64,000 nt of DNA from NCBI RefSeq assembly GCF_025766255.1, contig NW_026516673.1, forward strand, positions 558,001 to 622,000. Reading direction: 5' to 3'. Made by a program: the position numbers and the translations under genes. Numbering within the stretch: the stretch's first letter is position 1; the number at the start of each line of letters is the position of its first letter. The stretch comes from Zychaea mexicana. Taxonomy: Eukaryota; Mucoromycota; Mucoromycetes; Mucorales; Lichtheimiaceae. Positions 35,442 to 48,326 of this stretch are shown here, in pieces. The notes under the pieces are model-generated. The model saw only the letters and a program-made list of their open reading frames with translations. It did no database searches and had not been told where the DNA came from.

Positions 35442-37920
35442 TTATACTTGCAGACGACTCAAAAGAGCCTGCTCCTCGGTAAGTTCATGTCTGCTTAAAC
35501 GTGGTATCCTTCTCTCGGAAATGGCAATGTTGTATGCTTGCAAATAGTCGTGCACAGGTCCTTGCTGCTGCCCGCGATCCCACCCTAGTGCAAATGCACT
35601 TCGAATCATCCGTAAGATAAACTCTTCCCTTCGAACCTTGCTCTCCTTGTTGCGCCGATAATCTTCAGCAGCATCCTCAATCGCCTTGCCCAGTGTTGCT
35701 GGCTCAAACAGGTACGCATTGTAATTCTCCTTGCTCGTCACGATAGGCGCGTTGGTGTGCTTGTCGCGCGTCACATGAACCTTGTTGCGCGCTCCATCCA
35801 CAGGTCGATCAATCAAAAATTCCTTTAATCCACCCGCTCCAGTTGATATCACAGGCGAGCCAAACAGCAAGCCCTCGGCAGCCACCAGTCCAAAACTCTC
35901 GGTGAGACTAGGCACGAACGCAAAATCGGCCGCAGCACGATAATACACAGACCACTGACGTTGTTGCTGAGCCGTTGACATGACAATGACGTTGTCTGGA
36001 TACCGTTCCTGAAGCGCCTTGACCCACTCCAAGGGGTAATTGTTCCGCTGTCCAATGATGACAAACTTCATGTTGTGTTTCACAAAATATTGCACTGCCG
36101 TCTCAAATATCTCCAAGCCCTTGTTGTACTGGAATCGACCCACGAACAAAACCACAGGTCGATCCAAATCTTCTTTACTGAGCCGATTGCGTCGGATCAG
36201 GTATTTTTTAGCCCGGTCCTTGGCCGACATGACATACTCTTTGGTCGTGGGTGCCAGGTGCCATACTGTGCGCTCGTCCGTCAGCGTCTTGGTCTGCTGC
36301 TGGATCAGTGCTCGACCAAACTCGGGGAAATCTGACTTGCGCTGGATCAGTCGAGGATGCGTGAACGGATTCAGCGTACCGAAATCGACGCCATTGGTAA
36401 TGCCAAAGAACCGGCCTCGTTCTGCTTTCCGCAGTATGCTTTGCATGACCAGCTCTTTGAGATAAAAATCGTCGCGTCCTTCTACTATATCTTTTGCCAT
36501 GGCCCCGCTCACAAACGTCACCACGTCCGCGTAATCTATACCCATACTCGACATGAACACCCGGTTGCCACGCATGTACTTGTTGATCATTTCGTCCGGC
36601 TCGTTCATGAACTTTTTCACATTGTTCCATGTATTCGTATACTGCAATTCGTCAAGGTAGTCGTGCATCGTATACATGATCACCGGGGGCCGCGGTCCCA
36701 ATTGATTGCGTCGCTGGAAGTCTTTGAGATGCTTTGCGATATACGCGTTCGTAGCACCATGGATATGAACCACATCCACGTGGCGAGTAACTCGTGCTGG
36801 TGCAAACAACGGTACTTCGTCTGGCGATGCTGCCTGGTGCACCAGGAATTCTGCAACTGCCTTGTCAAAATACTGATCCTTCCATTCCTGTGGTAATCCC
36901 GGTGGACAAGAGTAGATATCCAACGTCTTGCGGGCCCGGAAGGCTAGGTTGAACGGCTTGCGATTGCCAGGGCCAATCAGATACACAGGCACCTGTTCTG
37001 TCAGCGGTAATTGTTTGGCTTGATCCATTACTGATAGCGTCGAATTCGCTGCGTTGGCTGAAATAGTGGCTGCTGTTTCGGAATCAATAATATGAATCAT
37101 TCGCCAGACTCTGAATTCCATTGGTATTAAACGGCCGTTTTTGTCGCGGACGTCGATAACGAGATCGATAACCTTTTCGGGACGATGCTTGTTCTTAAGG
37201 AACGAGTAGTATGGCATCACAACGGCGGAACGCACCAATCCCGACCGCTGCTGTGCAGAGGCGAGTGCAGTGACAATCATGCCCATGCCGCCCATGGATG
37301 CACTGCCGAATTCCTTGGTGACGTGATATACGGTCGTGCCTCGTGTGATTGGCGTTGCAAGCGCGTGTTCTTGCAATGGTTGGTATCGCACGGCGGGGTA
37401 TTGTCGCAGAGCTGTTGAAAATTATTATGTGCATACGTGATTTCGTGTGTATAATAAAGTATAATCGTATGTAATAAAGCGTATTGGCGTGTGTGTGGGT
37501 GAGTACAAGACAGAAGCATGAGAAGGGTGTCTAATGTTCCACAAAATCTTTTTTACCTATGCGGATCGGTGGAGGTTGTCTGTGTAGTAAAGCGCCGCCC
37601 ACGAACACCGCTGCCAGCTGTATCAGCCCTAGGGCCAGGATAAGCAGACATAGTACGTTCCACCACCGCCACCGTCGGCAGTAGCGTGCAAAGAAATTGT
37701 GAATGCGTCCACTATTGCTGCCCTTTTCGTTGTATGAAAGTGGTAGTCGATGGTTGGAGAAATGTCGTCGCTGCCATGCTGGAGTTGATTTCGTGGTATA
37801 GGTTGCTGTAGCTGAAGAAGGGGCGAAAGGACCCGCCCCTCCTGAACCGGAGCGACGGTACGTAGGTGCGGTCATGTTGAAGGTTTTGGCGTCGACGTTA
37901 TTTGGCGGCGGAGGCGCCAT
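35442..37920 (-). CDS. Membrane-anchored glycosyltransferase of the starch/glycogen synthase (GT5-like) type
   Basis: It likely transfers glucose from a nucleotide sugar to an alpha-glucan or other acceptor at a membrane. Two minus-strand exons (37920-37557 and 37411-35442) join in phase to 777 aa. The N-terminal 85 residues are basic and Pro/Ser-rich. A single transmembrane helix follows at about 87-112 (NVLCLLILALGLIQLAAVFV), suggesting type II topology. The catalytic part starts with a synthase-like N-terminal fold (VTKEFGSASMGGMGMIVTAL, compare KTGGLGDV). It ends with a GT-B C-terminal fold (VLFVGRFQYNKGLEIFE, VPSLTESFGLVAAEGLLFGS) containing the expected E-x7-E arrangement. Classic fungal glycogen synthase (Gsy) is GT3 and soluble, so this is a different enzyme. 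The acceptor and compartment are unknown. Confidence 0.88.
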
Positions 37921-39866
37921 TGTTATGTATTTAATTTAAATAGTGATGGTTGATGCGTTATATAAAGGAATGGAGGAGTGCTGTATGCCAGTGGGGAGAG
38001 AGAAAGAGAAAAAAATAAAGAGCTCTGTCAAACCACGGCAGCAACGGAGGCTCAATTTAACGTTAATAGGTACACACACACACACACACACATCCCGCAC
38101 CGATGAAACACCCTTAATAAAGTCTTCTTCTTTCCCTTCCACCTAATTTTGGGGGGGAAAGCCCAGATACATCACGTTCTGCCTTTCCCCCTCTGATCTT
38201 TGCATTAATGGTGCTTTTTACTCTCTGTGCAAGTACATTTGTCAAAGAAAGCTTCTTCCTATCAACAAGTTCCAAGATGCACAGTCATGAAGCCAGATTT
38301 CTTTCGTTTTCATTCGGCATTGGTCTGGACCTGTCTCCGATCAATATACAAGCATTTATTGCGCGACAGGAAATTTTCTTTATACGTCGCGTGCTAATGG
38401 TAGTATGGCTAATAGACAGCGGCAGTCTATCGATCAAAGGTCGTGACAAAAAAACAGCAAGGATGATCAAGATGATAGAGTGGTACCCACCTTGAAGGCG
38501 AATAATTGGTGCAATGTAACAGCAATACCACGTAATAGCAGAAAAAACGGCTGGCTTCTCTTTAGAAAAAGGTCCTTGGCGGAGTAAGCTGTCAAGGTAA
38601 GATCCAGCGAATCAGATGCTTTTTTGCCGTAGAGTGTTACTATTCAGTATCATAATCCCCCAAAGAAACACAAATTGGCGACAACAATGAACAATTCTAT
38701 AGTTGTATGTAATTAACTATCAATCAAAGTGTGTTATGTGATGCCCTGTCGTGTGCTACCTTGACCAATCGACTTATGTAACCTGTTTTTCCCTTTTATC
38801 CAACTTGATCTCACCATCATCGATCCATCCATTCATCAGTCGAAAGTAGCTTTTGGCCTCAAACACAAGTCTACTTGAATATGGGTTTTCCATTGATCCG
38901 GCGATCATCTCACATTCTGTCTTTTGCTATAACGAGCATATATAGAAAGTTTAGTAGCTGCTCTGGCTACTACGCTAATGCCATCACCTAAGACGGAACG
39001 AGTTGTTGTGGTAGCACTTTTTTATATAGACAACTTCCTGGATCAGAGAAGTGAGTGCAACATGGATTGTGTAAACTCACCATGTCTCCCAATATAACAG
39101 TAATTCGGGGAGTTAATATGTTTAGCAATAAACTAACGGAATCTACAGCATAGTGTGGCCCCACTCTATAGAATAGTAACTGATCATCTTTTTTTCAAGT
39201 CCCACGTCGTTTGAATCTTGGGTGAATAAGTGGACACTACAATACTCAACAGAAGGTTTTATGTGATAACCATTACATAGGCGATTATCGTTTATATAGG
39301 ATGCGTACTCGCCCTTGACACCTTGACCACACCACAAGTCAAGGTATATAGAAAGTATTATAGTGTGGCTGGATGGAGTTGCTTCTGGCATAGAGAAATA
39401 GATGATTGATGTTCAATTGCTGTAAGGGTCGTAAATAGAAACTATCAGTAGCCTGACAATCATGCCTCGTCCCACTTTAACAACATGTATCTGCAAGTTG
39501 CTATATACACAAGAGCTTGAATCAAAGTCAGTATTGTGAACGTGAGAGAAAAACCATCAGAGTGAACAGAATAGTTGTTGTTTTATTTACAAATCAAATC
39601 ATGCTATATGGAAACGACGACAGCGAGAGAATGTATTCGCCTCGTTTGCACCGTCCTCCATTTATTAACGGTAGTAGTATAAGTGCTAAGGTCGCATGTG
39701 ATCTTCCTATATTTTCTATGATACATGTATATCTTTGCGTCTTCCCGTTATGTGGTTGCTTTCATCAAGTATATATGAAGTATATACACACAGCATACCG
39801 TTATATGTCGCCCATCTTTTCTATCCAAGCGACGTATTACAAAGGGAATCGATTTCGTCCGACATT
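37921..39866. other. Intergenic, no supported gene
   Basis: The region holds a CA dinucleotide run near 38072-38090 and AT-rich sequence. Frames of 60-117 codons have random-looking translations with no splice structure that extends them. Confidence 0.45.
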
Positions 39867-42153
39867 TTAGGTTTCTCGCAACATGCCAAGCCAAGCCATA
39901 TTGGAATATTTGGAAAGGATATCGGGCTGCTGTACTTTCCGCTCGACTTGATCCAATGCATCGTCGGACATGTCGCTCGTATAAACCACTGGTTTTTCGT
40001 CCCTTGTGCGATATAAAACGACCGACAGCTTGGTAGTAGTAGTAGTAGTAGTAGTAGACACGCGCCGCTGAGCAAACAATGTCGTCACTGTATCCTTGCC
40101 GACGTCCATGCAGCCATGACCACGTAATTCCAGGCGCCGTAGATTGTGCATATCTGCCAAAGCGACCACTTTGTCGTGCATGGGAACGGATGTCGATGTG
40201 AACGTCAGCTGGAACACGTTGTCGGCATGATGCTGTGAAAAATGAATGAGGCCTTTGACACTGATACTGGCGGCTATACAGCCGCCCAATTCCAGTATTT
40301 CAATGTTCTTGTTGCGAGCACAGATAGTTTCCAAATGGGCGTCGGTGAAATGATCAATTGCTGTTAGAGATACGCTCCGCAGCGACCGGGCAGATGCAAA
40401 GAATTGGTGCATTTTGTCAACCGACACTGCTTCCATATCCAACGACACTTCAAGACGTTGGAGGTGGTCAAGGTGCATGAGTGCATCAAACGTTTCATCA
40501 GTAATTGAATCCAGTGTGATCCATCGGATCGACGGGCATGCACGGATCACCTTGCCTACGACGTGTTTGTTGCAGGGTGCGTCTAATAGTTCTAGATGTT
40601 GTAGTTGTGGTGCTCTTAAAGTGGCTAGCTTGGATAACGTCTGTGTTGCAGGTCGCATCAGCATGGATAGACGGAACGTTTCGAGCGTTTGACTGCTGGC
40701 TTCGATAAGTCGTGCTAATTGATGATCGACGTGATGTGTCACGTTGGGGAAATATGCAAGTTTTTTCAATCGCAGACGAGGGTGTAGCGTGGCAGTAGCA
40801 GTAGTAGTAGCGACGGTTCCTTCAGTGATAACACTCGTACCGTTCCTAGTGTCCAGCGGTGGGATGTGGTGCTCCTCTAATCCATTCCCATAGTGGAAAC
40901 TGTGCAGACGTGGACAAGATCGTTCGACCAGGGCAAACAGTTCAGTGTCCTCTCCTTCATGCTTGTCGGCATCAATGGCAAGGTGTCGGAGGTTCGGGCA
41001 TCGCGGTAAGAGTTGTGGCAAATACGTCAACATGAGGTGACAGGCAATGTTGAGGGTCGTGAGGACAAGTGTGTCGGCAAGCTGGAGGGTTGGATAAGGG
41101 CGATCGTAAAAGTTATAGTACCAGCGTCTGTCTTCGAGTTGATGCACATAGGTCAGGTCGGTGAGTTGGGTGCAGAAATCAAACACATCCTGAAGTAATT
41201 CTTCTGTTTCACTTGTGTCTTCGGCTCCTGCTTGCGTATCCACCAACCGGATGGACTTGATTTGTTTGTTGATTTGAAGGAATTGGCGCCATGAGGATCG
41301 ATTGATGCGTGAGCTGGAAATGCCTAAGATAATACACACGGTTGATATTTGAAATTTCTATGAGGGGAACCAGGATAATGAAAAAAACCGTACTAAGAGA
41401 TTCAATGTGGCACCAATTAAATTCAACCAGGCGACCTAGTAATTCCTGGTTTCGACGCAATCCACGCAAAGTCAATCGTCGCACATGCTTGCTGGCAACA
41501 GAGCCTATGCGATCCAGGAGCGATGCATCCAGGTGATGGATATCCTGCCACATAGCCGGGCTGTCAAACATGTACGCATGCCAATCCTTACATGTCTGAG
41601 CGCAGGCAATGCGGTCGGTGATGGAGAGCTTGGACATGATCTCACAGATGATATCGTACGGCAATATGCGCATGACCCGAGTATTTCTCTCTGCAATCTC
41701 GTGCGCCACTTGTTCTTTGTGTTGTACAAGCTGTATGTGTCGTGGATCGTCGATAGCAACGCGGTCTATGCCCTTCTGATACAATGCGGCCGCTTCTGCC
41801 CATTGCTTTTGCATGACGAATAGACTGCCTGCGCAGAGGTAGCCGCCCGCATACGTTGGGTCTGCTAAGATGGCGCGCTGAGCGTCCTGCAAGGCATGGT
41901 GGAAGTTGCCGAGTTGCTCATAGGCACCTGCGCGGAAGAGGTATATTTTGCAAGTGAGGCTGCCTTGAAGCTGGGCAATGACTTGGTCGTAAATGTCAAT
42001 AGCTTGGTGGTAGTTTGCATTGGTAAAGGCGTGTTTGCCACCATTGCACAGGTGTTGTAGGTCGTTGAATCCAAGCTCGGTCTGAGTGATGCAAGAAAAG
42101 CTGCTGCTGCTGTTGTTGTTGTCGTTTTCGTTTTTAACAGTAATCGTTGCCAT
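39867..42153 (-). CDS. TPR and F-box protein with C-terminal leucine-rich-repeat-like region
   Basis: Probably a substrate receptor of an SCF ubiquitin ligase. Two minus-strand exons (42153-41394 and 41323-39867) join in phase to 738 aa. Residues about 35-135 form TPR-like helices (YHQAIDIYDQVIAQL, AYEQLGNFHHALQDAQRAIL, QWAEAAALYQKGID). An F-box follows at about 162-206 (ILPYDIICEIMSKLSITDR, then CKDWHAYMFDSPAMWQDI). The remaining 500 residues have recurring leucine/cysteine spacing like F-box LRR proteins (LRHLAIDADK, LEILELGGCIAAS). A run of eight Thr codons near the C-terminus comes from an AGT microsatellite at about 40033-40056. The arrangement resembles yeast Dia2 and fission yeast Pof3, but orthology is not claimed. 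Confidence 0.9.
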
Positions 42154-42951
42154 ATAACGTGTATGACACAAAAAAAAAGGAACAAGTATAGGTAAAAGAG
42201 ATAGGGAAAGAAGCAACTCTTTCTGGATCTTACTAAGCCTAAGCCGGGGCGTTCCATGCCAGTGTGCTCTGACTTTGTAAATTTCCTTATTCGTGATTGG
42301 ACGTTGGACCTATCATATATCCAGCAGCAGGAAAGCATGTTCCATATTTGGGATTGAGGGAGATCACAATCGTTTAATCACCTCGCCCATCGATCTGGGT
42401 AAAAGAAAAAGAGCAGCGCGTTTTCTGAAAAAGCCGCAAAAGGGCAGATGACGAGCTTTATTTGTTGCTGCCAATCAAGTACGTGTCTCTGTGAAGAGAG
42501 AGAGAGTCAAAGTAAGGTTGTATGCATGATCAGCAATCGGGATAAATGATGATCATCATCATCATCACCACACAGCACACCATATATCAGAGGGCCAAGG
42601 CAGAAAGGGGAGAGGAGAGTGGCATGCTACTACCATATAAGAGCTGGTGCACGAAAAGAAGCGTGTGACTCTCAGTGTGCAGCAGCAGCAGCAGTGATTG
42701 GTTTAGATTGGCCCGCAGCTTCAAAGCCAGCACGCCCGCGCGTGTTTTTTTTCCAGCCAGCGGCCAAAGAGTAAAAAAAAAAAAAAACGGGGGCGCTTGC
42801 GCGGCCAGCCCCCAGCCTGGCTTCTAACACCACCCGCACTCACTCGCTCACACACAACTTTCCCTCTCTCTCTCTCTCACCCACACACCACTCTCTTTCT
42901 CACTCACTCACTCCAGCGTACCTTTCTGCTGAGGATAATCTCTAATATAAG
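42154..42951. promoter_or_regulatory. Upstream region and 5' UTR of the NHP6 gene
   Basis: Between the divergent F-box and NHP6 genes. It holds an ATC trinucleotide run near 42548-42567, an A14 run near 42773 followed by G5, and long CT/CA-rich pyrimidine tracts (about 42830-42920) directly upstream of a putative 5' UTR intron. Such CT-rich stretches are typical of highly expressed fungal promoters. Confidence 0.55.
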
Positions 42952-43279
42952 GTGAGTACTTTTTTTTTTTTTTTTGCGTGCTTTGGCCCATACAAAAAAA
43001 AATTATTATATTCTTTACGTGTTGGCCTGCCTGCCTGCCTGTCTGTCTTCTTGCCCAACACCCTCTGTTTCCCCCATCGCGTTTGCCTTACCTGCCCTCA
43101 ACCCCCACCCTTCTCCACACAGAACCCACACTCTTCCCCCATTCGCAACAACAATGCGCCCCTCCCACACTCCCCGTTGTCTTTGGTCTTGCCCTTTGTG
43201 AATCGTGCACTCATTTATGGTGTGAGCTCTCTCTCTCTCTCTCTCTTTCTCATCAAACACCAACCCTCTGCTACTGTAG
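42952..43279 (+). other. Putative 5' UTR intron of the NHP6 gene
   Basis: A strong GTGAGT donor at 42952 and a pyrimidine-rich stretch ending CTACTGTAG at 43279 lie four bases before the ATG at 43283. The 328-nt interval is T/C-rich and has no coding role. It is inferred only from the splice motifs. Confidence 0.55.
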
Positions 43280-43282
43280 ACA

Positions 43283-43937
43283 ATGCCCAAGGAATCCACC
43301 AAAGTCACCAAGCGCGCCGCCAAGGAAGACGGCAAGCAGCGCCGTACCAAGAAGGACAAGACTGGCCCCAAGCGTGGTCTCTCTGCATACATGTTCTTCT
43401 CCCAAGAGCAACGTGCCACGGTCAAGGAAGAAAATCCTGATGCCAGCTTTGGTATGTAAAAAAAAAAAAACGCGCTACGAATTTTTTTTTCCTGCTGGGT
43501 TGCTGAACCGTGTTTTTTTTGGTTCTCTTCATCTGATATGCAATAATGAATAGGCACTATTGGAAAGATCCTTGGTAACAAGTGGAGCCAAATGACTGAC
43601 GAACAAAAGGCCGTAAGTGTTGATAGCATCATCATCATCATCGTCATCATCCCCCCCCTCTTTGCGTATACACACACGCAATCAGTCTGGTCATCTACGT
43701 AATACTCACTCAAAACTGTTTGATTAGCCCTACAACGCCAAGGCCGAAGCCGACAGAAAGCGCTACGAGGCCGAAAAGGCTGCTCTTGTAAGTACACGTC
43801 CTCTCTCTTTCTCTCTCTCTGTTCTGCTGCGTTACGCACTATATCCCCATACTGATTATCGTTGGAAATAATTAAAAGAAATAATGCTGAACGCTTTCTC
43901 TTCCAATGCGAACGGTTAGGCGGACAAGAGCGACTAA
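43283..43937 (+). CDS. NHP6: NHP6-type HMG-box chromatin protein
   Basis: A small non-sequence-specific DNA-bending protein that assists nucleosome remodelling, FACT and transcription. Four exons (43283-43451, 43554-43612, 43728-43787, 43920-43937) join in phase to 101 aa, close to yeast Nhp6. A basic Lys/Arg-rich N-terminal arm (residues 1-28) is followed by one HMG box: [17 protein letters not shown], then [20 protein letters not shown], then [17 protein letters not shown]. The last exon codes only ADKSD and the stop. An ATC repeat lies inside the second intron (about 43626-43650). The ATG is preceded by a likely 5' UTR intron. Confidence 0.95.
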
Positions 43938-44115
43938 AGAGGCTTATGTGCCGATCGTCGTCCTCTATCTCATAACATCATCAACAACAACCGCAACAAC
44001 AACAACAACTACAACAACATCGCGAACAACAACAACAAACATTGCATAGCCAGCAGCTTCTCTTCTCTTTCTTTTCCTTTCTTCTATTACTTTCTTTGCT
44101 GTATTGTCTTCTTTC

Positions 44116-46354
44116 CTATGGAAGCATCGCTTCAAATAAACAGTTGGCCTCCTGGAAATTATTATGAACTACATTCACCAGCCAGTACCGGTCTCCGATC
44201 TCTTTTAACAGCTGTGCGGTCTTGCTATCCGGTGCATACTGCTGCTCCCAATCTGTCCATAGTCCATAGGCCTCTTCCTATTATATCCACGTTGATGTGC
44301 GTGAGCCCCAGTGTTCCGCGATAAACAGAAAAAAAAAAGAAAACCTTATTTATATTACCTTCCATGATTCAAAGCTTACTCGCTCGATAATCGTCGGCTG
44401 TACAATTTCTTTTCCAGGAAACACGCCCCACGTAACCGCGTTCTGTGCCTCTGCATTCTCCACGTTGGTCACAAAGTCGCCTTTCCGGTTCGCTGCATAG
44501 AACGTGACAAACGGGTCCGCCTTGAGTCGATCCAGCAATGCCGGCAGCTGTTTGTCGGAAACAAAGCATTCTAGGAATGCCTTTTGGTATACATAGCCGT
44601 TGGCTGGGCCCCAGCCATACACTGCATCTCCACTCGGTGCACCATTGACTGCAGGCTGCGAGCCAACGGTCCAGTACCTGTTGCGGTTGATCTGGATCAG
44701 TTGCTGTTGGATCGTCTCCGTCTCGGTCTGCAACGGTTCCTCACACCACGGCAGGCTGTTCAGCTGGCCAAGAATGTACTTTTCAAACAGCCGTGTAATG
44801 TCGTCTGGTGTCGTAGGATGGCCCCACTTGGCTGCTGCTTTTGAAGTCTAGATAGAACACACGTTGGGTTAAACACCTATCTCTCAATACAACCACCTCC
44901 TCTTTTGAGCAACTTACTGGCAGTGGCAGGCTTGCACCATACGTGTTTTCACCAAATGCTGGAGAACGAGCATCACCATAACGTCCGTTAGGAAACTCGT
45001 CCCAGTTCTCCATATGTGCTGGATCACGGATGGCCGACCAAGGTGCAAAGCCCTTGTTCTATTTGACATTCAGTGTTAGAGTACTTGTCCGTCCGTCCGT
45101 CCGTCCGTCCAATTTTATACATAAAAGCTGGTTCCACTTTTTCCACCTTTCATTGAACCTTACCGAATCTGTGACAGGTGCTGCTGCTGCTGGTGGTGCC
45201 TGCTTTGGTGCAACACCCAACTTTTCCAAAATTAATTTTGCCGAACGTTCCAAGTTCAACGTTGAGATGTGGATGCCACTGATGCCACAACCACCGTCCC
45301 GAATCTGTCGAATCATATCCACTGCCAAATCAACGCCATAGTCCTTGACCTTCTGATCGTCAGCCTGTAATAATTAATAATAAAAGAATCGATAAGGATG
45401 ATTACCAAGTGACACACGACCTTAGTATGACCCCAATTTTACCTTGATGGCATCTAACGCGTCTAAAATAGGCTTTGGCACCTGTACACTGCACAGATTG
45501 ATGATGCGACGGAAACTTTGATAGGTAGGAATAGGCATGATGCTCGGCACAATCGGTACGTGGATGCCAATGGCACGACATGATTTTACCCATTCCTTGA
45601 ACGTATCGACATTGTAAAATAACTGAGTCATGATGAAATCAGCACCACAGTCCACCTTGGCCTTCAGGTACTGCAGATCCTGCGCCTTGTCTGGGGTATC
45701 CATGTGGCCTTCTGGGTAGCCGGCAACGCCAATGCAAAAGTAATCGCCGTATTGCTGTCGGATATACGATACCAAGTCAGATGCGTGCGTGAATCCTGGG
45801 TCAACCGGTGTCCAGTACTCTTGATCGCGTGGAGCGTCGCCTCGGAGTGCAAGAATGTTTTGCATACCGGCGTCTTTTGCGTCCTATACGTTAATTAATG
45901 TGTGTAAGCAAAAAAGTTCTTGATTTCTTTTTCTACTTTTTGCAAAGGAAGAAACAAGAAAATATAACGAACCTTGAGTGCGCGATCTATCTTGTCTTTG
46001 CCCATGTTGGTACATGTCAAGTGCATGAGCGTTTCGAGACCATACACGCTTTGTGCCGTAGAGCAAACTTCAAGTGTGCGTCCTTGCGTGGAACCACCAG
46101 CGCCCCAAGTACATGAAATAAAGTCAGGTTCGCATCGCGCCATGCGTCCCATACGGTCGAACAAGTTGGCAAGACCCTAGCAACAACAAGAAAGAAGCGT
46201 AATACTGAGTCATTGTATTTCATTATGTGTGGGGTGTGTCGGTCAAAAAAAGCTGTCGATTATTTACAGCTTCTGTCTTTGGAGGGAAATATTCAAACGA
46301 GTAGCTTAATCGATGTTGGTCATGAGCATGCTTCAACTTGTCGGAAATCTTCAT
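44116..46354 (-). CDS. Methylenetetrahydrofolate reductase
   Basis: Reduces 5,10-methylene-THF to 5-methyl-THF with an FAD cofactor, supplying methyl groups for methionine synthesis. Seven minus-strand exons (46354-46268, 46176-45973, 45883-45443, 45364-45164, 45058-44918, 44847-44359, 44277-44116) join in phase to 574 aa. The catalytic barrel starts with SYSFEYFPPKTEAGL and contains SCTWGAGGST, LTCTNMG, ILALRGDAPRDQEYW, ADFIMTQLFYN and VPIVPSIMPI. After a short Ala/Pro-rich linker comes the fungal regulatory domain (PWSAIRDPAHMENWDEFPNG, NSLPWCEEPLQTETE, GWGPANGYVYQKAFLE), ending at LVNVVHNNF. Yeast has two paralogues, Met12 and Met13, and I cannot assign which this corresponds to. Intron 4 holds a GTCC tetranucleotide repeat (about 45086-45110). 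Confidence 0.95.
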
Positions 46355-46505
46355 ATTTAATGATATATATATTCTAATATACTATATAGAGAGCGAAAAC
46401 GAAGAAGCGAGTTTTCCAGGAAACCCCCTCGAGTTAGATAATAGATGATCTAGGATAGGACTTTGCTTTAATTCGCGCCGCTTTAAAAATAACTTGACAG
46501 CTTTT

Positions 46506-47010
46506 TCATTTATCGACACTACTTTTCCTTTTAGTCTTTGTCGTTCCTGTCCGGCGAAACGCCTTTTGCCGCTCCCCCATCGCCCTATATCGGTTCTCTT
46601 CCTGTCGTTGCGCAACCTCATGTGTTGGCGTATAATTGGATTTGATGATCCGTCGTACGGCTTCATGCGAGATATGGAATTTTTCGGATAATGCTGGTAT
46701 ATCGTAGTGTTCCGGTGACTGGATATAAATCATTTGTTTTTCAAAAAAAAAAAAAGGTAGTGTGAGTAGGGTGCTCACGATTAAACAGAGCAACTGCTGT
46801 TTCTGGGAAACATGGTACAACGAGAGAAAGTTTGCGTTTTACCATGGCGTATAGTTCACGTAGTTGGCCCATGGCTGCTCGCGATAATCGTTTCTTTGGT
46901 TGCCAATTGCCTTGATCGCTTGACATGCTTCGTGTTACATTGTGTAGTCCATGTCGTGGTTGTTGCTGTAAGAATCGAAGACAAGTGAGCGATCGTTGTA
47001 TTGATTGCAT
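46506..47010 (-). CDS. Rrg9/neugrin-like mitochondrial protein
   Basis: Yeast Rrg9 is needed for mitochondrial genome maintenance and respiratory growth, and metazoan neugrin binds mitochondrial rRNA. Two minus-strand exons (47010-46843 and 46718-46506) join in phase to 126 aa. The Arg/Gln/Ser-rich N-terminus (MQSIQRSLTCLRFLQQQPR) looks like a mitochondrial targeting peptide. The core has the family pattern: KKRLSRAAMGQLRELY, then ALSEKFHISHEAVRRIIKSN, which is a helix-turn-helix-like segment, followed by a basic tail. It is short for the family but complete from start to stop. It sits 151 bp from the MTHFR start and 157 bp from the next gene's stop on the same strand. The family assignment rests on this motif only. 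Confidence 0.75.
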
Positions 47011-47167
47011 AATGTATGCTTCTGTTATGTAACAGAATAAAAAAAATTTAATGGGGCCGGGAACGGGTAAGGTAAGAAAGAGTAATTGAACGCAGTCCAA
47101 AGATTTTTTTTAAATCTTATGCCGCATGAAAAATGTCAACTTTTTTAATGCTGGATACATATTGCTG

Positions 47168-48294
47168 CTACATGCGTGCTTGTACATCAATCACTCGTCT
47201 ACTCAAAACAGCGGCAATCACAGCCATTAGACCGCCGAAACGAAGCACCCAAGCAACACCTGCGGCTTCTTCCATGCTTCCTTCCTCCGGTGATCCGCCG
47301 CCGCCCTCCGCGTCTTTGTTCTTGGATTGAAGATGATGGACAATAGCAAAGATTACTGCTGAAATGATTGCGACGGCAAATTGGGGGAATACGACGTACA
47401 TGTTGAGCACACCGAGCACCATGCCTGCATCGTATTTCGTTTTCTTGTTATGATCCTCTTTTTGCGTTTGGACTGCTGCTGGTCCTTGTTGTGATGATGA
47501 TGAAGATACCGACGACGATCCAACAGCTGTTGTTGTCGCTCCGTAATTTACATCCTTGCTGCTGCTGCTGCTGTTGCTACTAGCTGTTCTTGGACGAGCA
47601 GTGCTATTGCCACTTTGTTCCACACCATCTTCACCATCAATACGACAACCATCCTCTACAATCATCACTTGTTCTTCGACATCCTGCTGCTGCTTATTTT
47701 CGACCACAAGGTATTCGCCGACCAGAGCATACGGGATCCACATGGCACATGCAAAAGAGATACCCAATAAACTGAGCAAAAAGGTGGCACCTGCGACTGT
47801 GTGCACAAACACGGTCGACACCATGGCTATTGCAAAGACAACATGTGATAGAGTGTAGGTGTTTTTCAGCGAAACATACCCATTGGCCGTAAGGATGGGT
47901 AATACTGTTCCAGCAATGACTGCGACTATTGCGTATAATAAGAGGGCAAAGGATCCCGCGCGTGTTCCTTTGTCCCATGCGTCTGGATCTTCCATTTCGT
48001 GCGTTTGAAAGTAAATGTCAGAGATCCATGTCGTGCTACCACAGCATATAATCGCATATCAATAAAGAGGACTTGTGCTTGGTCACGGAAAGAGACATAT
48101 TATATGTGTAGTAATGATAGCAGCACTGTACCTGTAGAACAAAAACGGAAACCATCCCATCCAAGCAAAGAACATCACGTTGCATAATTTTTGCACAGAC
48201 GATGGAAGCTGGCGGAATGCATGCCAGATGTACACGAAAATTAGATACCATGGTCTACACACAAATCAAAAAGGGTTAAGCAACAACATCATGC

Positions 48295-48326
<32 letters not shown>

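Noticed and set aside
46382..46666. 94-codon minus-strand basic frame overlapping the Rrg9-like exon
   Set aside because: It overlaps the Rrg9-like second exon in another frame; the family motif is in the other frame, so this one is a shadow.
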